Under the pieces are notes generated by a model. The model made no database searches. It was not told the origin of the DNA and worked only from the letters and a program-made list of their open reading frames with translations. From Ezakiella sp. (GTDB lineage Bacteria; Bacillota; Clostridia; Tissierellales; Peptoniphilaceae), in the NCBI GenBank assembly GCA_022778715.1, contig JALFRW010000030.1, forward strand, positions 186,001-250,000: a stretch of DNA of 64,000 nucleotides. Direction: 5' to 3'. A program made the translations under genes and the position numbers. Below are positions 26,868 through 37,789 of the stretch, piece after piece; position 1 is the first letter of the stretch, and each line of letters begins with the position of its first letter.

Positions 26868-27849
26868 ATTTTGATGCTCTATCTTTTTTTCTCTGTTCGT
26901 ACCTTAATTGTTCATTCTTCTTCTCTTGGTCATACTTTTCTATAATCTTTTTAACGAGCGGATGACGAACGATATCCACAGCTTTCAGTTCTTCTATTCC
27001 AATGCCTTTCACGCCTCTTAAAAGGTTTATTGCATTTTTTAATCCGCTTTCCTTCCCATGAGGAAGATCGGTTTGCGTTAAGTCACCCGTAATAACCATT
27101 TTGCTGGAATAACCTAAACGTGTAAGGAACATCTTCATTTGTTCATGAGTTGTATTTTGCGCTTCATCCAAAACAATAAAACTCCTATCCAAAGTTCGAC
27201 CACGCATATATGCAAGAGGTGCAATTTCAATTTGACCTTTTTCAAGGCACTTCTGGAATTTTTCAGCACCTAAAATTTCGTACAACGCATCGTAAACCGG
27301 TCTCAAATATGGATCAATCTTTTCTTGCAAATCTCCCGGCAAAAAGCCTAAATTTTCACCGGCTTCAACGGCAGGTCTAGTTAGAATAATTTTCTCAAAT
27401 TGCTTGTTACGAAATGCGTTGCAAGCAAGTGCAATAGCAATATATGTTTTACCGGTACCCGCTGGCCCCGTACCAAACACAATATCATTTTTTGAAATTG
27501 AATCCACATATCTCTTTTGCCCAATCGTTTTTGGAAAAAGACTTCTGCCTGCCGAAGTGAAAGCAATCGGCTTTTCGTGTAAATCAATGAGTTCGTTTTC
27601 GCGATGCTCCTTTGCAAGCACTATAATATAGTCAAGATCATTCAAATCTAGTTCAGATGACTTTGTTGTCTTTTCGATTGTAGTCAGTACATTTTTTGCG
27701 ATATCTGCCTTTTGCCCTTCAATTTTAATTGACTCGCCATCTAGCTTTAAAGTAACATCAAGCTTTTCTTCAATATGCTTTAGATTTATGTCAAGCTGAC
27801 CAACTATTTTTTTTAGTGTTGCTAAATCCTTAACTTCAAATTCTAACAT
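26836..27849 (-). CDS. PhoH-like ATPase
   Basis: A 337-residue PhoH/YbeZ-type ATPase. The Walker A motif is GPAGTGKTYIAIALA at about 128-142, RPAVEAGENLGFLPGD follows, and Walker B is FIVLDEAQNTT. A short N-terminal KH-like segment precedes the ATPase domain. The family partners YbeY in RNA metabolism, and the two genes overlap here. The C-terminal 30 residues are very basic and glutamine-rich. Phosphate regulation is only a historical name. Confidence 0.93.
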   Translation of the reverse strand: MLEFEVKDLATLKKIVGQLDINLKHIEEKLDVTLKLDGESIKIEGQKADIAKNVLTTIEKTTKSSELDLNDLDYIIVLAKEHRENELIDLHEKPIAFTSAGRSLFPKTIGQKRYVDSISKNDIVFGTGPAGTGKTYIAIALACNAFRNKQFEKIILTRPAVEAGENLGFLPGDLQEKIDPYLRPVYDALYEILGAEKFQKCLEKGQIEIAPLAYMRGRTLDRSFIVLDEAQNTTHEQMKMFLTRLGYSSKMVITGDLTQTDLPHGKESGLKNAINLLRGVKGIGIEELKAVDIVRHPLVKKIIEKYDQEKKNEQLRYEQRKKDRASKYDQGQNEELL

Positions 27850-27858
27850 TAAATCTCC

Positions 27859-28380
27859 TTATCTAAGTGAAACCGGTTTATCTAAAATTTCTTTCATGAC
27901 GACATATTCTTGCATATCTGATAATTTTAAAACAGTTGTTTCTTCTTTACCTTCTTTATCTGTAGACACTTCATTCTTTTTATAAAAAGAATTGTTAATT
28001 TGCGAATCTGCAAAACAATCATATCTCTTGTGAAGGTCATAAACGTTATTTGAAGTGTTATTCTTTTTACTACTGATTCGTGGAATTCTCGAGTTTTTAT
28101 ATTCTTGATCGCGTTTTCTATCCTCAGCTTCTTCTTTCTTAATTTCGCTCTCTTCGTTCATAACAGATTGTTTTAATTTTTGTTTATTTATTATTTCATC
28201 CGCTTCACTCAAACGAACAAATTTGGATTCGCTCTTGTTTTTCTTCTTTTTCGTGTATCTTCTGTTAAAATCAAAATCTTTATTTGCCTTTAGATTTTTT
28301 CTCTTGTCAGCTTTTTGCTTCTCTTCCAAAATGCTAATTAAAATAGAAAAAATTGCAAATAAAACAACTATAAATTTCAT
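27859..28380 (-). CDS. Hypothetical membrane-anchored, highly charged protein
   Basis: A 173-residue protein I do not recognise. Residues 1-18 are one hydrophobic helix (MKFIVVLFAIFSILISIL), with no lipobox, then about 130 residues very rich in Lys, Glu, Asn and Ser that should be disordered or coiled. A better-ordered tail reads LSDMQEYVVMKEILDKPVSL. That tail resembles the short conserved end of other small membrane proteins of clostridia (from memory, not checked). It sits between floA and phoH, where bacilli carry yqfB-yqfD. Tight spacing (1 and 9 bases) supports it as a real gene. Confidence 0.7.
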   Translation of the reverse strand: MKFIVVLFAIFSILISILEEKQKADKRKNLKANKDFDFNRRYTKKKKNKSESKFVRLSEADEIINKQKLKQSVMNEESEIKKEEAEDRKRDQEYKNSRIPRISSKKNNTSNNVYDLHKRYDCFADSQINNSFYKKNEVSTDKEGKEETTVLKLSDMQEYVVMKEILDKPVSLR

Positions 28381-28381
28381 T

Positions 28382-29353
28382 TTAATCCTTTGACTTGCCG
28401 ATTGAGTTTCTCATATCAGTGTCAGCTTGAACATTCTTCAACTTATAATAATCCATAACTCCCAAATTGCCATTTTTTAAAGCTTCTGCAATTGCTAGAG
28501 GCACCTTGGATTCAGCTTCTACAACGAGAGCACGCTTTTCTTGAACTTCTGCTTTCATTTCTTGTTCTTTCGCAACAGCCATTGCTCTTCTTTCTTCCGC
28601 CTTAGCTTGAGCAATTCTCATGTCAGCCTCAGCTTGGTCTGTTTGCAAATGAGCTCCGATATTTCTTCCAACATCAACATCAGCTATATCAATGGACAAA
28701 ATTTCAAATGCAGTACCTGCATCAAGCCCCTTTTCAAGTACCGTAGAGGAAATGCTATCCGGATTTTCCAAAACTTGTTTGTGCGTCGTACTTGAACCGA
28801 CTGTCGTAACAATACCTTCACCAACACGTGCAATAATAGTTTCTTCTCCGGCACCGCCAACTAACCTTTCGATGTTTGCACGAACTGTAACCTTTGCAGT
28901 AACCATAACTTCTATACCGTCTTTACTTACAGCTGCAATGCTTGGAGTTTCGATAACTTTTGGATTAACACTGACTCTCACAGCTTCAAGTACATTTCTC
29001 CCTGCAAGGTCGATTGCTGCAGCCCTTTCAAATTCCAGTTCTATGTTTGCTCTTTGTGCGGCGATAAGTGCATCCACCAGTGTATTAACATTACCACCTG
29101 CCAAAAAATGAGCTTCAAGTTCGTCCATATTTAAATCAAGCCCTGCCTTCGTTGCCTTAATCATTGGATTTATAATTTTACCCGGAGAAACTCTCCTCAA
29201 TTTCATACCAACCAATTTTGAAACGCTGACCTTAACTCCTGAGAAAAAAGCCGTTATCCACAATCCAATTGGAACAAAGCTGAAGAAAATGATTAAAATT
29301 AAAATTACTAAAGCAGCATTGAAAACTGAGCTATATTGTTGAAAAATACCCAT
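28382..29353 (-). CDS. floA: Flotillin-like protein FloA
   Basis: A 323-residue YqfA/FloA protein that scaffolds functional membrane microdomains. It starts with a membrane-inserted hydrophobic hairpin (residues about 10-38), followed by a PHB/SPFH-like domain ([33 protein letters not shown]) and the long Ala/Glu-rich coiled coil [20 protein letters not shown], then the conserved end [16 protein letters not shown]. It follows nfeD after three bases, the usual NfeD-flotillin pairing. Confidence 0.95.
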   Translation of the reverse strand: MGIFQQYSSVFNAALVILILIIFFSFVPIGLWITAFFSGVKVSVSKLVGMKLRRVSPGKIINPMIKATKAGLDLNMDELEAHFLAGGNVNTLVDALIAAQRANIELEFERAAAIDLAGRNVLEAVRVSVNPKVIETPSIAAVSKDGIEVMVTAKVTVRANIERLVGGAGEETIIARVGEGIVTTVGSSTTHKQVLENPDSISSTVLEKGLDAGTAFEILSIDIADVDVGRNIGAHLQTDQAEADMRIAQAKAEERRAMAVAKEQEMKAEVQEKRALVVEAESKVPLAIAEALKNGNLGVMDYYKLKNVQADTDMRNSIGKSKD

Positions 29354-29356
29354 TTG

Positions 29357-29998
29357 TTATTTCCTCCTTACAAAAATCTTCATTGATTTCACTCTCGTTA
29401 CTACAAATTCAACATCCTTTGGAATATAAGCGTCTTCACTATATATATCGTATTTTTTGTCTTCAATAATTCCGTATCCCGTCGGTCTTAGCGGAGTCAC
29501 CGTAACGCCTGTCTTTCCAACCAAGTCCGGAGAATCTGTTGCAACATAACCTTTTTTTGTAGTATGTTTTTCAAATAATACAAATTTTTCTAAACCGCCT
29601 ACCTTGTACCCGGCTTTTGTAAAATAATATATAATTATAAATGAAATAATTATTAAACAAAGAACCGTAAAAAGTACATAAGCTATTGAATTTACTGTGC
29701 CATAAAGACCAATTGTCAAAAAAGCAAGCCCTGTGATGCCAAAAACCTGAAATCCAGGCACAAAAAATTCCAGAAAAATTAAAAAAATTCCCATAAGACT
29801 CAAAATGAGACTCAAATAATGCTGATCATTTTTTACCAGTACAATCCCGACATAAAAAATAAGCGAAACTATGCCGATGGTCAAATTTGTCTTTTTGTGT
29901 TTAAACAGAGAACACAAAACAGCCGCAAATGATATGAGCAAAAGAATCATTATAAAATAATCCGGAATTGATTTTCCAAAACTAATTAATTTGTTCAT
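29357..29998 (-). CDS. NfeD family membrane protein
   Basis: A 213-residue protein with five to six hydrophobic helices and a C-terminal soluble OB-fold domain (LVGKTGVTVTPLRPTGYGII), typical of NfeD. It lacks the N-terminal ClpP-like protease domain of long NfeD, so this is the short form. NfeD OB domains are thought to interact with flotillins. The ATG after AGGAG is preferred over the in-frame GTG ten codons earlier. This is the first gene of the long run down to nif3. Confidence 0.88.
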   Translation of the reverse strand: MNKLISFGKSIPDYFIMILLLISFAAVLCSLFKHKKTNLTIGIVSLIFYVGIVLVKNDQHYLSLILSLMGIFLIFLEFFVPGFQVFGITGLAFLTIGLYGTVNSIAYVLFTVLCLIIISFIIIYYFTKAGYKVGGLEKFVLFEKHTTKKGYVATDSPDLVGKTGVTVTPLRPTGYGIIEDKKYDIYSEDAYIPKDVEFVVTRVKSMKIFVRRK

Positions 29999-30042
29999 AA
30001 ATTCTCCTTTCAGATTAATGAAAAACACACTACTTCATTCAT

Positions 30043-30071
30043 ATTATACCACAAAATGCATGAGTTTAATC
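30043..30071 (-). promoter_or_regulatory. Extended -10 promoter of the nfeD-floA-...-nif3 run
   Basis: Minus strand TGGTATAAT (TGn plus TATAAT) about 40 bases upstream of nfeD; the -35 region is a poor match, as usual for extended -10 promoters. Confidence 0.6.
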
Positions 30072-30162
30072 AGCTAAATTCTTTAAACACACTCATTGAG
30101 AAATCGGTTATGTAAAAATGATATTAATTGTTTATTTTTTCCTCGTATTTTTTAAAATGATT

Positions 30163-30190
30163 AAAAAAAACTCCGCAACCATTTTGCGGA
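30163..30190 (-). terminator. Second (backup) Rho-independent terminator after yqeY
   Basis: TTCCGCAA with TTGCGGAG stem, five-base loop, then eight T on the minus strand; it lies about 45 bases past the first terminator. Confidence 0.8.
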
Positions 30191-30215
30191 ATCTTATTAA
30201 AACATATTTTCCAAT

Positions 30216-30250
30216 AAAAAAGCCCACTTGCTTTCAAGTTAAAGTGAGCT
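30216..30250 (-). terminator. Rho-independent terminator overlapping the yqeY stop codon
   Basis: AGCTCACTT with AAGTGGGCT (one G-U pair) and a 12-base loop, then a T run. The left arm is the last codons of yqeY, and the TAA starts the loop. Confidence 0.75.
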
Positions 30251-30688
30251 TAATTTTGCTTTTACTGCCTCAGATAATCTCTTAGCATCAACTCTTGAAC
30301 CACATTTTTCCTTGGCCACCTTCATCATATTGCCCATATCTTTCATAGAAGTTGCATTCACTTCTGTTGCGATTATATCCACAATTTGTGCGAGTTCCTC
30401 ATTACTTAATTGTTTTGGCAAATATTCCGATAAATATTGGATTTCAAGCTTCGTATCATCAATGAGCTCAGCTCTATCAGAGCCGGCTAGAGCTTCAAGA
30501 GTATCATTTCTTTCCTTGATCTCTTTTTGAATCATTTGCATAATGAGCTCGTCATCAGCAGAGAGTCTATTGTCGACCTCATATTGTTTTATGCGAGATC
30601 TGAGCATTGTGATAGTATTTTTTCTAAGAGTTTGTTTCTCTTTCATGGAAGTTTTTAAATCATCCATCAAACGTTCTTTTAGTGACAT
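30239..30688 (-). CDS. yqeY: GatB/YqeY domain-containing protein
   Basis: A 149-residue YqeY protein. It has the GatB-tail-like helical fold: LKTSMKEKQTLRKNTITMLR, EIQYLSEYLPKQLSNEELAQ and the ending SRVDAKRLSEAVKAKL. The domain binds tRNA in the GatB amidotransferase, but free-standing YqeY has no settled role. It follows rpsU after three bases, a conserved pair. Confidence 0.93.
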   Translation of the reverse strand: MSLKERLMDDLKTSMKEKQTLRKNTITMLRSRIKQYEVDNRLSADDELIMQMIQKEIKERNDTLEALAGSDRAELIDDTKLEIQYLSEYLPKQLSNEELAQIVDIIATEVNATSMKDMGNMMKVAKEKCGSRVDAKRLSEAVKAKLSSL

Positions 30689-30691
30689 AAT

Positions 30692-30874
30692 TTAGTATCC
30701 TTTACGTCTCTTTTTTCTAGCTGCAGCAGACTTCATCTTTCTCTTTACGCTAGGTTTTTCATAGTGTTCTCTTTTTCTAACTTCACCCATTACTCCAGAA
30801 CGAGCGCATTGTCTCTTAAAACGTTTTAAAGCACTATCCAGGGATTCGTTTTCTCCAACTTTGATTTCTGACAT
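30692..30874 (-). CDS. rpsU: 30S ribosomal protein S21
   Basis: The 60-residue basic protein is S21: [40 protein letters not shown] and a Lys/Arg-rich end. S21 acts in translation initiation on the 30S subunit. It has its own promoter but also lies downstream of the heat-shock/RNA-modification operon. A strong G-rich ribosome site precedes the ATG. Confidence 0.97.
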   Translation of the reverse strand: MSEIKVGENESLDSALKRFKRQCARSGVMGEVRKREHYEKPSVKRKMKSAAARKKRRKGY

Positions 30875-30920
30875 TTATCTTCCCCCCTCTCATAAGGTTA
30901 TCCACAACACTCTATTTGGT

Positions 30921-30949
30921 ATTATACACATCTTGATATAAAAAATCAA
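30921..30949 (-). promoter_or_regulatory. Sigma-A promoter of rpsU-yqeY
   Basis: Minus strand TTGATT, 17 bases, TATAAT. The -35 element is part of a short CTTGAT/ATCAAG hairpin just after the hinT stop. Confidence 0.65.
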
Positions 30950-30953
30950 GTAT

Positions 30954-31292
30954 TTATTCAAAATTCCAGCCTAATTTTTTTCCACCAATGAGATGAAAAT
31001 GAAGATGTCTAATCGATTGACCGCCATCCGCTCCAACATTTGAAATCACGCGATATCCGTTGTTTAGGCCTTCTCTTTTTGCAAGCAGTTTAATAATCAT
31101 AAAAATATGTGCGACAATTTCCTTATCAAGTTCATTAATTGTGTCAATTCCGTCGATGTGTTTTTTTGGAATGACTAATAAATGTGTTGGTGCAACTGGA
31201 TTTATATCCTTAAATGCTACACAATAATCATCTTCAAACAAAACTTCCGATTCAATTTCTTTATTTGCTATTTTGCAGAACAAACAATCCAT
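30954..31292 (-). CDS. HIT family protein (HinT-like purine nucleoside phosphoramidase)
   Basis: A 112-residue histidine-triad protein. The active site HLHFH places His at 96, 98 and 100. The N-terminal CLFCKIANKEI is the usual zinc-binding-like start of HinT (C3 and C6 are present). Such enzymes hydrolyse adenosine phosphoramidates, including aminoacyl-adenylates. It overlaps mtaB by 25 bases. Confidence 0.94.
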   Translation of the reverse strand: MDCLFCKIANKEIESEVLFEDDYCVAFKDINPVAPTHLLVIPKKHIDGIDTINELDKEIVAHIFMIIKLLAKREGLNNGYRVISNVGADGGQSIRHLHFHLIGGKKLGWNFE

Positions 31293-32566
31293 TTTTCTTC
31301 TCCTCCTTCAATTTTAAACATCACCGGAACTATTTCATTTTGTTCAATGTCCGGATACTCACTTTGCGGTAAACTAACTCTCACATAATTATCGGTGTAA
31401 CCCACCAGATTGCCATCCGTAACATCTTCAATCAGTGCATAATTTTCTAAATTTTGTTGCTTTAAAAGAAAATCGCGCTCAAGTTTATCATTTAAAGTTT
31501 CAAGCTCTTTTTTTCTTCTATTCTTTATATTTCCATCCACCTGCTTCATTCCGGCAGCTGGAGTGCCTTTTCTGATTGAATATGGAAAAATGTGAATTCT
31601 CGAAAACATAATTTCTTTCAAATATGATATTGTTTCCTCGTGATTTGCCTCTGTTTCTTCCGGAAAACCCGTGATAATGTCAGTCGTAATTCCTGCATTT
31701 GGAAAGTAATTTCTAATCATATCCACTTTTTCTTTAAAAATTGCCTTGTTATACTTTCTATTCATTGCCTTTAATATCGTGTCCGAGCCGCTTTGCAGTG
31801 ACAAATGTAAATGTTCGCAAAAATTATCTAAAGCTTTTAATCGCTTCAGAAAATCTTCAGTTATAATTGAAATTTCCAGGCTACTCATTCTGATTCTGGA
31901 GTTTGGTGCAGTGTGTGCAATTTTTTCCACGACGTCTATGAGCTTTACTCCGTTCTTTAAATCTTCGCCGTAGCTAGCCACTTCAATTCCGGTTACCACG
32001 ATTTCTTTTGCGTAATTTTTTAGATAATTCGCCTCATTTTCGATTGAATCCATATCTCTTGAACGCACTCTGCCTCTCGCGTATGGAATTATGCAATATG
32101 AACAGAAATTGTTACAGCCGTCTTCAATCTTTATAAACCCTCTCGTCTTGTTGCCCTTACCATAAAGCGGCTCATCTTCAAATTCTTTGTAATTTGAAAT
32201 GTCATGAACTTGATCCTTTAAAACAAACTCCCCGCTCTTTAATTTCTTTAAGTACTCGATATCTAACTTATTTTTGTTTCCCAAAACTAAATTCACGTTC
32301 TTATTATCTAGTAGCTCATCTTTAGATACCTGACTGTAGCAACCCATAATAATAGAATAATTGTCCGGATTAATCTTACGGTTGCGACTCAGAGCCTGGC
32401 GAGATTTCTTATCACTTTCATTTGTAACACTGCACGAGTTTAAAATAAAAATATCACAAACTTCATCGTCCACAATTTCAAATCCCTCTTTTTGAAGCTT
32501 CTCTGCGAGTGCCAAACTCTCCACATAATTAACTTTGCAGCCAAGGGTTTTTATCTTAACTCTCAT
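31268..32566 (-). CDS. mtaB: tRNA ct6A/t6A37 methylthiotransferase MtaB
   Basis: A 432-residue radical SAM enzyme that adds a methylthio group to t6A37 of tRNAs. The N-terminal UPF0004 domain binds one cluster through KTLGCKVN, FILNSCSV and MGCYSQV; the radical SAM cluster is held by CNNFCSYC; a TRAM-like domain closes the protein. The in-frame start five codons upstream is less likely than MRVKIKTLGCKVN at 32564-32566. The rsmE-mtaB order is conserved in clostridia, and the genes overlap by 11 bases. Confidence 0.95.
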   Translation of the reverse strand: MRVKIKTLGCKVNYVESLALAEKLQKEGFEIVDDEVCDIFILNSCSVTNESDKKSRQALSRNRKINPDNYSIIMGCYSQVSKDELLDNKNVNLVLGNKNKLDIEYLKKLKSGEFVLKDQVHDISNYKEFEDEPLYGKGNKTRGFIKIEDGCNNFCSYCIIPYARGRVRSRDMDSIENEANYLKNYAKEIVVTGIEVASYGEDLKNGVKLIDVVEKIAHTAPNSRIRMSSLEISIITEDFLKRLKALDNFCEHLHLSLQSGSDTILKAMNRKYNKAIFKEKVDMIRNYFPNAGITTDIITGFPEETEANHEETISYLKEIMFSRIHIFPYSIRKGTPAAGMKQVDGNIKNRRKKELETLNDKLERDFLLKQQNLENYALIEDVTDGNLVGYTDNYVRVSLPQSEYPDIEQNEIVPVMFKIEGGEEKWIVCSAK

Positions 32567-33281
32567 ACCTCGTCCTCTCATAATACGCTAAAATTGCGGA
32601 TATTGTAGAAAATGCGGCCATCTCCGTCCTAAGAATACTTTTAAAAACTCGAATCGGTTTAACATTTCTTTCTGCAAAAAATGTTATTTCTTCTTCCGAA
32701 AATCCACCTTCCGGACCAACAAATATTCCCACTGAAAGCTTCCCGGGAAACTTGCAATCTATCTCATTCAGGAAGTTAAACAAACTGTTTGTCTCTTCCG
32801 ATTCGTACAAAACAATTGCGTAATCGAGAGTGTTTGCAAGCGTTATAGCATCTGTCGTTGTCATGGTTTTCTCTATTTTTGTTAGTCTCGTTGCCTTTGA
32901 AACTTCTGCGCTATCAGTTAAAATAGCATAGTTTCTTTCATTATCTATATCCTCTAATTTTTTATTTTCAGTTCTTTCAGAAATAAACGGCACAATCGAA
33001 TTTAGTGCAAGCATACCATTTAATTTCAATACCATTTCCATCTTTTTCTTCTGTATATTCGCTTGAAACAGATAAATCTCAAGATTGTTTTCTATATCTT
33101 CAAGCTCTTCAACTATTAAAAAAGTGAATTCACTCTTTTTAACCTCGTCAATACGAGCAAGATAAAGCTTTTTATCTTTCACTACTTCAATAATGTCGCC
33201 CACTTTATGGCGCAAACTTTTTATTATGTGCTTGTATTTATCGCCGAAAACGACGTTTGTTTCACTAAAAATCCTATCCAT
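32556..33281 (-). CDS. rsmE: 16S rRNA (uracil(1498)-N3)-methyltransferase RsmE
   Basis: A 241-residue SPOUT-class methyltransferase. The N-terminal PUA-like domain contains HIIKSLRHKVGD, and the C-terminal knot carries GIFVGPEGGFSEEEI and LRTEMAAFSTISAI, the SAM-binding hallmarks. The ATG after GGAAG at 33279-33281 is chosen over the longer frame. It overlaps prmA by eight bases. Confidence 0.95.
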   Translation of the reverse strand: MDRIFSETNVVFGDKYKHIIKSLRHKVGDIIEVVKDKKLYLARIDEVKKSEFTFLIVEELEDIENNLEIYLFQANIQKKKMEMVLKLNGMLALNSIVPFISERTENKKLEDIDNERNYAILTDSAEVSKATRLTKIEKTMTTTDAITLANTLDYAIVLYESEETNSLFNFLNEIDCKFPGKLSVGIFVGPEGGFSEEEITFFAERNVKPIRVFKSILRTEMAAFSTISAILAYYERTRYES

Positions 33282-34149
33282 TGTATCTTCCGGTAATTTC
33301 TGCCCAACCATTTAGTTTGTATCTGGAAATTATTTCAAAATTGTTTAAATATAAACTTTCTTCAACCATTTTTTCTTTTTCTGCTACGATTCCTGACAAA
33401 ATAATTATACCTCCACTAAATAGCCTTTGTGCAAAATGATTCATCATTTCACATAGAGTTTCCGCGTAAATATTTGAGACAATCGCATCATATTTTTTTA
33501 TTTCTCCATCTCTAAAATCACCGTGAACAAGATGAATTTTGTCTTTCACGCCGTTTAGCTCAATATTTTCTTCTGCAGATTTTATTGCAAGTGCATCAAT
33601 TTCATATGCGTCCACATGAGCACCAAAGCGTTTTGCCATTGAAATTGCAAGAATTCCGCTGCCCGTGCCCACATCCATCACGCTTCCATTTAATTTATGC
33701 TTGTCTATTTCTTTTAAGCACATGAGTGTGGTTTCATGGCTACCGGTACCAAAAGCCATCCCCGGATTTATCACCACGTCTTCATCTGTATGCTCTTCCC
33801 AAAGTGGCACAATTTTAAAATCGTCAGATACTTTTATTGTGTGAAAAAAATTTTTCCAGTCATTTTCGTAATCTTTTTTTGTAATTATCTTAGTTGAAAT
33901 CTCAAGCTCATCGTCGCTCTTAAAGAGAGTTATAAAATCTTTTGTTTCTTCTTCGCCCACGTAAAATTTAAATGTTATAAAGTCGGTGTGTGGAGCATTA
34001 TCAATATAATCCCAATTCTTTTCGTCATTTTTTAGAGTTTCACTCAAATTCGTATCAACCACTTCAAATGCCGTGATACCGTTTAACAAAAGTGTTGTCG
34101 AGATCTCTTCTTCTCTTACTCGATTGGCTTTTATGCTAATTTCAATCAT
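33274..34149 (-). CDS. prmA: Ribosomal protein L11 methyltransferase
   Basis: A 291-residue PrmA. The substrate-recognition N-terminal domain includes [14 protein letters not shown], followed by [19 protein letters not shown] and the SAM site [20 protein letters not shown], then the NPPY-like variant VSNIYAE. It trimethylates L11. Its start overlaps the dnaJ stop by four bases, the common dnaJ-prmA-rsmE arrangement. Confidence 0.95.
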   Translation of the reverse strand: MIEISIKANRVREEEISTTLLLNGITAFEVVDTNLSETLKNDEKNWDYIDNAPHTDFITFKFYVGEEETKDFITLFKSDDELEISTKIITKKDYENDWKNFFHTIKVSDDFKIVPLWEEHTDEDVVINPGMAFGTGSHETTLMCLKEIDKHKLNGSVMDVGTGSGILAISMAKRFGAHVDAYEIDALAIKSAEENIELNGVKDKIHLVHGDFRDGEIKKYDAIVSNIYAETLCEMMNHFAQRLFSGGIIILSGIVAEKEKMVEESLYLNNFEIISRYKLNGWAEITGRYNG

Positions 34150-35288
34150 CTAAATTTCCTCTTAAAAAAGTTTTTAATTTTATAATATATATTATTTATC
34201 TTACGCCTTATCCCCGAAAAAGGGGGCGGTTCGTTTAAATCTTCATCTGATTCAAGCTCACGCAAAAGTTCTTTTTGTCTATCGGTCAAATTCTTTGGTG
34301 TAATCACTTTAAAGACAAGATATATATCTCCTCGCTTATTTGAATTAAAATTGAAAAGTCCCTTGTTTGGAATTGTAACATATTCTCCATTTTGTGTGCC
34401 GTCCGGAATCGTTATGTCTACTTCTCCATCAAGAGTTTTGAACTTTTTTACACTTCCCAGTGCAGCTTCAGAAAATGAAATATTATAATCTTTTACCAAA
34501 TTATTTCCGTCAATTTCATAACCGTAAATGTTTTTTACATGAACTTCAGCATATAAATTGCCGGGTCTGCCACCATTTGTTCCTTCGTCTCCATATTCGC
34601 CAAGATTTATCACATTTCCGTCTTTAACTCCTCGCGGAATTGTGATTTTCATCTTTTCTTTTATGGTTTCACGCCCTGTACCATTGCAGTGTTCGCACTT
34701 GTGAAGGATTTGTTTTCCTGTGCCGCCGCAATCCGGGCAAGTTGAATCAGTTTGCATTTGCCCAAGCAATGTTTGATACACTTGGCGTACCTTTCCTCGT
34801 CCGTTGCAAGTAGGACAAGTTATTATATCCTCATCTTTTTCTGCGCCCTTCCCATGGCAAACTTTGCATTTTATGGTTCTTTCGTATTCGATTTGTACTA
34901 TATTATCTTTTAAAGTGTCCACCAAATCAAAATCTATATAAGTTACTCTGTCTGCACCTTTTCTTGCTGCATTTTTTGAATTTGCTCTGCCAAACCCGCC
35001 AAATCCGAATCCTGAAAAAGCGTCTCCAAATAAATCGCTAAAAATATCTTCGTAGTTAAAACCCGCACCTGACCCATCAGCGGTGCCATAGTTGTCGTAC
35101 ATCGCTCTTTTCTCATCATTTGAAAGCACTTCATAAGCCGCGGTCACTTCCTTAAACTTTTCTGCACTTTCCGGATCATCCGGATTCAAATCCGGATGGT
35201 ATTTTTTTGCAAGCACACGATATCTTTTCTTTATTTCATCGGTCGTGGCATTCTTGTCTACGCCGAGTATTTCATATAAATCTTTCAT
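34146..35288 (-). CDS. dnaJ: Chaperone protein DnaJ
   Basis: A 380-residue type I J-protein. The J domain (residues 1-70) keeps KKYHPDLN with HPD. A Gly/Phe-rich linker follows, then four CxxCxGxG-type repeats ([32 protein letters not shown]) and the substrate-binding C domain. An in-frame TTG just before the ATG is ignored. It stimulates DnaK ATPase. A terminator-like hairpin separates it from dnaK, which may lower its level relative to DnaK. Confidence 0.96.
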   Translation of the reverse strand: MKDLYEILGVDKNATTDEIKKRYRVLAKKYHPDLNPDDPESAEKFKEVTAAYEVLSNDEKRAMYDNYGTADGSGAGFNYEDIFSDLFGDAFSGFGFGGFGRANSKNAARKGADRVTYIDFDLVDTLKDNIVQIEYERTIKCKVCHGKGAEKDEDIITCPTCNGRGKVRQVYQTLLGQMQTDSTCPDCGGTGKQILHKCEHCNGTGRETIKEKMKITIPRGVKDGNVINLGEYGDEGTNGGRPGNLYAEVHVKNIYGYEIDGNNLVKDYNISFSEAALGSVKKFKTLDGEVDITIPDGTQNGEYVTIPNKGLFNFNSNKRGDIYLVFKVITPKNLTDRQKELLRELESDEDLNEPPPFSGIRRKINNIYYKIKNFFKRKFR

Positions 35289-35302
35289 CAAATCCGCCTT
35301 TC

Positions 35303-35339
35303 AAAAAAAGAGAACTGTCCATATAAATGGCACAGTTCT
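35303..35339 (-). terminator. Intra-operon terminator/attenuator between dnaK and dnaJ
   Basis: AGAACTGT-G-CCAT, four-base loop, ATGG-A-CAGTTCT, then C and seven T on the minus strand. It lies between two genes of one operon, so partial read-through is inferred. Confidence 0.7.
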
Positions 35340-35369
35340 ATTATCCTATATCATCTCATAATTGTCAAA

Positions 35370-37205
<1,836 letters not shown>

Positions 37206-37216
37206 TTATTATTAAA

Positions 37217-37771
37217 TTATTTACTAACTTTAACCATAGCCGGTCTTATAACTTTGTCTCCGTGTGTGAAACCTATTTTTAAAGTTTCAATCACAACTCC
37301 GCTTTCTATATTATCTTTTTCTTCCGTCATAACTGCATAGTGCTTGTTTGGATCAAAAACTTCTCCATCGCATTTCATCTCAAAAATTTGATTTTGTAAA
37401 AGCGCATCAATCAGCTGATTGTATATCATTTCCACACCATTATAAATATTTTTATCTTCTATACTCTCTAACGCTATATTGAAATTATCAATCACAGGAA
37501 ACAGGCTTTCCGCCATTTTTTCTACTCCCAAACTCACGCTGTCTTGCATAGCCTTATCCGTCCTTTTCTTGTAGTTTGCAAAATCCGCTTGCAATCTTAC
37601 AAATTGTGACTTCAAACTTTCCAAATCATCTTTAACATCGCTTTCATCACAAGAATCTGTCTTAAGATTTTCATCAGCAATTTCTTCGCCTTTAAAATCT
37701 TCTGAATTAACACCGTCTTTATCTTTGACATCTTCATGCATTCGTTCATTCACATTCTTATCTTTAGCCAT
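37217..37771 (-). CDS. grpE: Nucleotide exchange factor GrpE
   Basis: A 184-residue GrpE. An acidic N-terminal extension of about 45 residues is followed by the long coiled coil (LQADFANYKKRTDKAMQDS) and the beta domain GVVIETLKIGFTHGDKVIRP. It exchanges ADP for ATP on DnaK. It lies 18 bases after hrcA. Confidence 0.96.
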   Translation of the reverse strand: MAKDKNVNERMHEDVKDKDGVNSEDFKGEEIADENLKTDSCDESDVKDDLESLKSQFVRLQADFANYKKRTDKAMQDSVSLGVEKMAESLFPVIDNFNIALESIEDKNIYNGVEMIYNQLIDALLQNQIFEMKCDGEVFDPNKHYAVMTEEKDNIESGVVIETLKIGFTHGDKVIRPAMVKVSK

Positions 37772-37789
37772 TATTTTCTCCTTTCAAAC

